A stretch of 64,000 nt of DNA, taken from NCBI GenBank assembly GCA_944990035.1, contig CALYLX010000118.1:1-64000 (forward strand). Reading direction: 5' to 3'. Below are positions 57,479 through 64,000 of this stretch, one piece after another; within the stretch, counting starts at the first letter, position 1; each line of letters starts with the position of its first letter. Source of the DNA: Clitopilus passeckerianus. Its lineage: Eukaryota; Basidiomycota; Agaricomycetes; Agaricales; Entolomataceae. The notes under the pieces are model-generated. The model had not been told where the DNA came from, made no database searches, and worked only from the letters and a program-made list of their open reading frames with translations. The position numbers and the translations under genes were made by a program.

Positions 57479-60400
57479 TGGCCCTCAACGCCGCAAAGGA
57501 TGGGGCCAGCGCTTCGAGCGCTCACCCTCAGCTCAGAGGAGAACGAACACCATACTCACAGTATCCGCCACCGTCGTCAGCGAACACACCATCTGCACGA
57601 TTTCTAGCAGCGACAGCAACACCTCAAACAGCAACCATACCGAATGTGCCTTCCGGACCTTCTGGATTATTGACTTCGGCCAACAAGGATCGACCGTTGA
57701 CGGTAGCTGGCTTGCTCAAAGCCAACACAAACGCACAAGATCCAACTGCTGCTGCTCTTGAACAAGCAGTTGCTGATCGCAACAATCTTGCCGCCCAGAA
57801 TGCTCAACTGTGGAAGCTCATCGAGAAACAACGCACCGGATACAATCAGCTTTTGAAGGAGTTGGAAAGGGTGCGAGGCGAGAGAGATGTCTACAGGGGA
57901 AGACTTGCTGCTTCAAGCAATGGTAGCAGTGATAGGCGGCAAAAGAGCAGTGAAGGTGATAAAGCCTCAAAGCAGCGCAGCGTTAGCGAAAATGCCAATG
58001 GGCAAGTTCATGGCCGAGGCGCGGCCTCGTCGAGCCAAGAGATACGCCAGCCCATGGCCAGGCATAATTCGGACGATCATGGTATGTCTACGAACTTCCC
58101 TACAGCTTTCTCCTAACTGACTCGTCCCTCATAGCCTCGCGACAAACACAACAGGGCTCCCTACATGCCACCCGCTCGCACGAACCTCTGAGTGCTCGAG
58201 AACGAGAGCAAGCTTTGTCTCAGCCTAACCTGACTTACCCTTCTTCCACATCGTCCAACGATTCCCGATCACAACCTTTTCCCCTCCTCCACCTGCGTCC
58301 GCTCCATCTTCAGTTGGCGCCCAGCAGGAGCAAGGAAATGTGCAATCCAATGCTTCTCGCTCGCTCAAACCCTCACCAACTCCGTTGATTGTTCCACCTC
58401 GCCCTGACACCTTACCCGTTCCTGCATCAGCTATATCTGCCTCTCAAGAAACCAATCCTTTTGGTAGCCAGATACAAGGATCGCCTGGGGATACGGCGGT
58501 AACCACCGACACACGACCCCTGAACCCTCGCAAGGAAAGCCTGCCTGACAATTTCCTTCGGCAGCCTTCTGGGCCTCTCGTTGCCTCACCTCCTACCCTC
58601 AACCCTTCGGGTAGCGAAGCATCCCATTTAGCTGCACACCCCATTTCCAACTTGGGTCAACCCCAAGCTCCAGCACTCACACCTCAAACCGCTCCTCCGG
58701 GGTTCTCGAACCTAGATTATAGGCCTGCGCATAGAGCCGCAACGCAACCTGACGTCCAAATACAACCTCTTCACCAACTACCCACTATAAGGACGTCTTC
58801 TGTTGACTCCAATCAGACTGCAACCGCACCCAACTCAAGCGCAAATACGAATAGCATGTTAGTTGCTATTCCAGAAGGGCGTGCCCATTTACTCTCACGA
58901 GAATCCAGAATTTCCCTTCCAGATGAAGCCAAGCGTTACATTGCCAATATGGCAGAGTCACCAGTACCTAGCCCTAAAGTTGATGCTTTTGGAGGCGTAA
59001 ATTCTAGCTCGACAAGCCTTCCTCAACCTCCCACGCAAAGTCCTTTGAACCCCGATGGGCTTGCCCCTCCTCTTCCAGCTGGTACACGCGGAGCCGACAG
59101 CCCTGGAGGTAGTAGCGAATTTTTGGATATGAACGAGGATGATGAAGGGAGCGAGGCCGATGATGAGGAATCAGCAGTCACGGGGCCTGATGGTGATGAG
59201 ATGGAGGAACCTGAGGTCAATAGAATTCAACATCCTGTTCAGATTCACTCTGCCCTGGACTTGCAATCATCTCAAGGTAAGCTCTCTGCCCGTGTTATGT
59301 GCTAACTTTAGCTTATATACTCCGCTTGATAGAAGATTTCCGGTCCATCTCTGAACCGCCCTTCAAGCCTGTCCATCCGATGATACAGGTGCAGGCTCCC
59401 AGCAGCTTGGGGCATACCGACGAAAGCCAAGAATCGCTAACACACGAGGACGAATCAGAGGAGATTTCTCCACTTACAAACCCGTATTCACCCCCAGGCC
59501 AGCCAGAACCTCAAACACAGCCGTTCCGATACGAGCCAAAGCAACAAGCTTATCAGGCCTCTCAGTCTGTGCCCGCCAACTTCCGAGCTCTACCTCTCCT
59601 CCCAACGGATCTTCCTCACACTACTGTCACCGTTTCTCACTCATCAGTCCGTCCAAACGATAGAGGCAAAGAGGTGCTGTCGTTCATCGTTCATGTTAGA
59701 CCTGGTCCAGGAAAGGAGGGGTGGAGGGTGGAGAAAATGTACTCGGACGTGCTGGCCCTCGATCAGCGAGTTCGGAGCAGTGTGGGCAAAGGGGTAGGGA
59801 AGAGGATTCCTAGTTTGCCGGAAGGTCGGCTGTGGAAGGATCATGCGCCTGCAAAGGTAGATCAAAGAAAGGTATGTGCGTTTTCGCCTCCATTATATCG
59901 GGGTATTCAACGAGTTTTAGGCCGTTCTTGAGGGCTACCTTCAAAGCCTGATAAACCTCCCTGTCAAACGCAATGATGAAGTAATCGCCTTTTTCACGAC
60001 CGACATTGTACGCGAGACGAACCAGCCCGTCCTACAAGCCGGACATAAGGAGGGCTATCTCACGAAACGGGGCAAAAATTTCGGAGGATGGAAAACGAGA
60101 TACTTCGTGCTTCAAGGGCCAGTATTGGAGTACTATGACTGCGTATGTGCCACTCTATTGTTCTGTTGCTTCATAGCTGATGGTCGTGAAACAGCGCGGT
60201 GGTACCCACCTTGGTTCTATCCAAGTGACAGGAGCTCAGATTGGACGTCAGCAACGTACCGAACGGCCGGCTGGAGCGGATGACGAGAAGGAGTATAGGC
60301 ACGCCTTCCTCATCGTTGAGGCCAGGAAGGGCCCCGGAGGAAACCATCCCCGACATGTTCTTTGCGCCGAAAGCGATGAAGACAGGGACAGCTGGGTTGA

Positions 60401-62466
60401 GATGCTGGTCCGGTATTTCTCAGGAACTTACAGCGAAGAACCTTTGACCAAATTCGGTCCTGGTCCAATTGCAGTAAACCCCGCCACCTACCAAAACGCC
60501 GCTCAGCCACGCTCCAGTACTAGTTCAAACGACAGCCCTGTATCGCGCCGGCCGCAACGGGCATTCTCAAAGGACGATATTGCGATCTCCAAAGGGGCTG
60601 CTGTACCGATTTCGCAGTTGCCACAGGACGAAACTACTGCGAAGTTCTTCCCCAAGCAAATGACGAATATCATACGTCGTCCACTCCCGCAAAACAGATA
60701 GATCCGTCCCCAACGGACCGCCACCCGAATGGAGGCGCCTTTGATGCGCACTACAACGCCAGGCGTCTCATGGAAAAAGGTGGCCATCCTTCGAGCTTGC
60801 CTGATTCATCGCCATTGTCATCCGTTTCGAATTTCGCTTCGGATGCTTTTTCCGGGACCAGCCAGCGTGCCAACTCTGAACTTGGCCATTATCCGGATCT
60901 ACAGCAGAATGCTAAGGCGAATCGCCAGCTTTCCCCAGAAAGACATCGTAGGGATCCCCAAGACGGTCGTAAGTCCTTCCATCCATCGCTCAATACAGTT
61001 GCGCAATCCCCGACCGTCGCTGCTGGCACCGAACGATCTTCAACCCCTGACAAATTAGACGCAAATGCAAAGGTCAAGATCTCCGGCCCGATGAATGCTG
61101 CACCCATTCCCACTGGATTTAAATTCGGTGGCAAAGATCCCGCCCCTACTGCAGCGGAACCTACGCCATCAGATCAGCGCCGCGAAAAGGCTCGGTCTCG
61201 TTTCTGGAACTGGAAGAGCACAGGTATGGGTCAGCCGTATACGCGTCTGCATTCTATTGATATATCTGACCACAGCTCCTGAAAAACCACAACCTATCGC
61301 CACAACTGTGTCAAGAGCTGTGTTTGGAGTATCGCTTGAAGAGTCCTTAGAGGTTGCTCAGATTGCCAACCTGCCTGCTATCGTGTTTAGATGCATACAA
61401 TATCTGGAAGCCAAGAAGGCAGATCAAGAGGAGGGCATCTACCGCCTAAGCGGAAGCTCAGCAGTCATCAAGAGTCTCAAAGACAGATTTAACACCGGTG
61501 AGTCGTTTGTCATGCTTAGCCACAAGTATGAAGATCTCATGGTTAACAGAGGGTGATGTCGATCTCCTCGCATCTGACGAGTATTGGGATCCTCATGCTA
61601 TCGCCGGATTACTCAAAAGTTTCTTACGCGACTTGCCCGCAAGTATCCTGACTCGAGATCTTCACCTCCGGTTCCTTGCAGTCATAGGTATGATTGGATA
61701 ATCTACATTCTTGATCGCTGATTAAAATATCCTGGAATAGACTTCGTAGATGCCCAAGAAAGGATCAAAGAGCTTTCCCGCCTGATTGCTGCCCTTCCGA
61801 TTGCCAATTATAGCCTGCTCCGTGCCCTCACTGCGCACCTGATCCTGGTCGTCCAGAACTCTAACGTCAACAAGATGACGATGAGGAACGTCGGAATAGT
61901 ATTCAGCCCAACCCTCGGGATACCTGCGGGCGTATTCAGTCTTATGCTTGGAGAATTCAACCGTGTTTTCAACGTTGGAGCCGAGTCGGGACAGCCTTCG
62001 GAGGACGATGCTGACGATGAAGAATCTGAAGTTGATCGACGCAATAGCCGGCAGTATTCCGATGCAGCTGCTGATCAATTGCTTGGACTCGCAGGTCGAA
62101 GTCTGAAGAGTGAGCAGTTCTCTCTCGGCTATTTCTGCATCGCTAATGCTGTTTTCACCAGCCGCAGAAGAAGTTGTATCCGAGAGCGATGAAGTGTCTA
62201 TGCAGGATGAAAGTGGAACAGAGACGACGGACAACGAACCACCCGCCGATTCTTCATCCGATGGCGGTCCTCACATCAATACTTCTCCTCCTGACACACC
62301 AATTGTCAAGGCGTCAAAGGCGTCGCACGCAGCCGCGACGAGAGGGCTTAATGTCACTATCACGAACCCTGAACGAGGAAATCGACATTCGAAGATCATG
62401 GGACTTCCCCATTCCCCCGGCCTCCACACTCGCCTAGCAGACAACCAGATTCTAGATGATTTTTGA
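57479..62466 (+). CDS. Rho GTPase-activating protein with PX and PH domains (Bem3-like)
   Basis: Polarity regulator that switches off Cdc42/Rho at membranes. ATG in GCCACCATGG (57479) gives MALNAAKDGASASSAHPQLR. A coiled coil (LAAQNAQLWKLIEKQRTGYN) is followed by a long Pro/Ser-rich disordered region (58100-59600). The PX domain includes GKEVLSFIVHVRPGPGKEGW and SLINLPVKRNDEVIAFFTTD, and the PH domain EGYLTKRGKNFGGWKTRYFV and DEDRDSWVEMLVRYFSG. The C-terminal RhoGAP domain has VFGVSLEESLEVAQI, EEGIYRLSGSSAVIKSLKDR (arginine finger in YRLSG), PHAIAGLLKSFLRDLPASIL, ANYSLLRALTAHLILVVQNS and NKMTMRNVGIVFSPTL. An acidic tail ends NQILDDF. Two apparent missing bases in C runs (58281-58284 and 60650-60653) break the frame. 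The domain order equals yeast Bem3. Confidence 0.9.
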
Positions 62467-62769
62467 TGTGCATGCCGATCTTCGCAGCTTCTCCATTGAC
62501 AATTTATCCACGCATTGGCATTGAAGTCACCATATACCCCTGATACCACAACAGTCTGTACTGCTTGCTAGCTACAGGTTTTGTACTTATACCTATTTCT
62601 TGTATCTTATCTTGACACTCTCGAAAAATTGCATGAAGTGAGTCTTATGGACTTGGCGTGTTCCTGTCCCTGACCAGATGGGCGTGACAACTCTGAAATC
62701 TTGACGTGTCACGGTACGCGCCTGCAGTCAGCGCGACGGGACCGGAGACATATCTCAACGTTGGCCACC
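62467..62769. promoter_or_regulatory. spacer and promoter between RhoGAP and Shr3-like gene
   Basis: About 300 bases holding the 3' UTR of the RhoGAP gene and the promoter of the next co-directional gene. No element was recognised. Confidence 0.35.
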
Positions 62770-63570
62770 ATGGGCTTCCGACAAGCAGCTGTACTGGCAC
62801 CAGTTTCTTTCTTCCTAGGTATGCTTCAGATTTACGAAGGGCTAGAGAGACGATACGAATACATTTTCGCAGGTGTCTTTTTCATCTGCTTTAACGTGGA
62901 CCACTCTGTACTATGGGGCGAACTCACGGACGAGGTGGTTCAGGACGGGTTCCACTTCTACACCACATTCTTCAACGCACCACCAGCAATCAAGGTTTGC
63001 GCTATGTTCTTCCAAATATGTTCTTCCAATAAAACAATCTGATTCAATTGAAATAACAGGCGTTGCTGCACGGTATGGTAGGAGTAGGAATGGTTGGGAT
63101 GCTGTCCAAACTGCACAAGTGGGACGAGAGTGCCGTCTACTTTGACGGTTCTTGCCTAGGTTAGTTTCAAGCGAAGATATCCACGAAGAAACACATTCTG
63201 ACGTCTGCAATCCCCTGTCAGCTTCCTTCGTGTTCGCCGTCGTGATTTATATCACAGTCACAATTCCAGCCCTCCAAGCCGTTGCAGGTGCCATTTCTCC
63301 CGAGGAGGCTAGCCCTGAGGGACTCCTGGAAGACCGTATCCAGGCATTAGAGTTCTCTCTGCAGGCAATGTCATTATGGTTGTCTGCCTTGGCGCTATCT
63401 TGGTCCTGCAGGTGATGACTTCTTCCATTAGGCCGTATTGACAAGTTTACTGACGTCCCCTCCGCTAGGCTGGTCAAGAGTTCGCTCGCCGTACTGAGGA
63501 GAAAGCCCTGGCCGTATTAGTTGAGGCAGAGAAGAAAGCTACTGTCCCCGTGGAGAAGAAGGATCAGTGA
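62770..63570 (+). CDS. SHR3: Shr3-like ER membrane protein (amino-acid permease packaging chaperone)
   Basis: ER-resident multi-pass protein that in yeast keeps amino-acid permeases folded for COPII export. ATG in CCACCATGGG gives MGFRQAAVLAPVSFFLG, intron, VFFICFNVDHSVLWGELTDE, FHFYTTFFNAPPAIK, intron, ALLHGMVGVGMVGMLSKLHK, WDESAVYFDGSCLA, intron, FAVVIYITVTIPALQAVAG and, after a frame correction, SAGNVIMVVCLGAILVLQAG, then a Glu/Lys-rich cytosolic tail (RRTEEKALAVLVEAEKKATV) to TGA 63570. Four hydrophobic segments and the charged C-terminus fit Shr3. One base seems missing near 63352 (GAG-GTT). The family call rests on topology and scattered motifs, so moderate confidence. Confidence 0.72.
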
Positions 63571-64000
63571 GCTTTGGTGTATCTATTCTGTGGATTTAGT
63601 AGTAACGGCGTAATTAATACCTGATTTATCTTGTATAATGGATGCTAATATTATGGCAGAATTGATAGGTCAATAAATCATCACTAGGCGAGAAAAAGGA
63701 CGAAATTCATTGGAAGCATTTCGAGTTGTACGTGCAAGGGGAGCAATGTAACCCAGAAGCTGGATAACTGCCAGAGCGGGCTAAGCCTTTTGACTCAGCC
63801 TCCTGCTATGCGACACAGAATGAGTTCTCAAGACTAGCGACATATCATTTCCAAAACTTTGCAACCCCTCCGTGAGACCTGCACAATGGGAACATACCTT
63901 TGATATCAGAATCTGACATTCTCTGATTTACCAGACAACCGTTGACCATGCTTGTATTCTAGAAAGAGACCCCACTCAGTGCTCCAGCATCAAGAGTTGT
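63571..64000. other. 3' flank of the Shr3-like gene to the window end
   Basis: 430 bases. AT-rich just after the stop (63590-63690), as expected of a 3' UTR. No coding sequence, repeat or RNA gene was recognised. Confidence 0.35.

Overview
The window is nuclear DNA of a filamentous fungus, almost certainly a basidiomycete of the Agaricomycetes (mushroom-forming fungi). Genes lie on both strands with short spacers. Nearly every gene is broken by many GT-AG introns of about 45-70 bases, and a few coding exons are tiny (7, 21, 23 and 27 bases). The content is ordinary eukaryotic housekeeping plus typical fungal families: a Zn2Cys6 regulator, p24 cargo receptor, TFIID/SAGA subunits, an ABCC transporter, an EF-hand MscS channel and a Bem3-type RhoGAP. 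There is no sign of a virus, plasmid or bacterial operon.

Layout. 1-7.1 kb (-): a very large NFX1-type zinc-finger/SF1 helicase protein fused to at least three CbbX-like AAA+ ATPase modules, running off the left edge. 7.4-8.5 kb (-): hypoxanthine-guanine phosphoribosyltransferase, divergent from 8.6-10.1 kb (+) RNA polymerase III subunit RPC53. 10.4-13.9 kb (-): Zn2Cys6 transcription factor with a glutamine-rich tail. 14.8-15.5 kb (+): TAF10. 15.8-17.7 kb (-): FAD monooxygenase. 18.9-20.1 kb (+): SGF73 of SAGA. 20.4-20.9 kb (-): unknown protein. 21.6-24.0 kb (+): two tandem copies of an FMN-binding split-barrel gene. 24.8-25.6 kb (+): p24 protein. 25.7-27.0 kb (-): mitochondrial enoyl reductase ETR1. 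27.1-30.3 kb (-): Lig4-like ATP-dependent DNA ligase without a recognisable BRCT domain. 30.9-32.7 kb (-): YANK/STK32-type kinase, divergent from 32.9-33.7 kb (+) guanylate kinase. 33.8-39.5 kb (+): ABCC transporter. 39.8-42.2 kb (+): mechanosensitive channel. 43.3-46.2 kb (-): mitochondrial PPR protein. 46.8-48.5 kb (-): truncated, broken Tup1 paralogue. 48.9-49.5 kb (+): unknown protein. 49.6-51.2 kb (-): DUF1295 membrane protein. 51.9-54.9 kb (-): iron-sulphur L-serine dehydratase. 57.5-62.5 kb (+): Bem3-like RhoGAP with PX and PH domains. 62.8-63.6 kb (+): Shr3-like ER membrane chaperone.

Functional links are loose, as expected for a fungal chromosome arm. Purine salvage (HPT) and GMP phosphorylation (GUK) are both present but 24 kb apart. 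TAF10 and SGF73 are both subunits of the SAGA co-activator and lie 3.4 kb apart. I see no biosynthetic cluster.

The most important technical observation is that many clearly conserved reading frames break at single points, mostly inside short homopolymers and as if one base were missing. This affects the helicase/AAA gene, DNA ligase, YANK kinase, guanylate kinase, RhoGAP and Shr3. Because guanylate kinase is essential, the pattern looks more like consensus-sequence error than gene decay. The Tup1 paralogue is different: it has an in-frame stop and lacks the N-terminal domain, so it is a better candidate for a true pseudogene.
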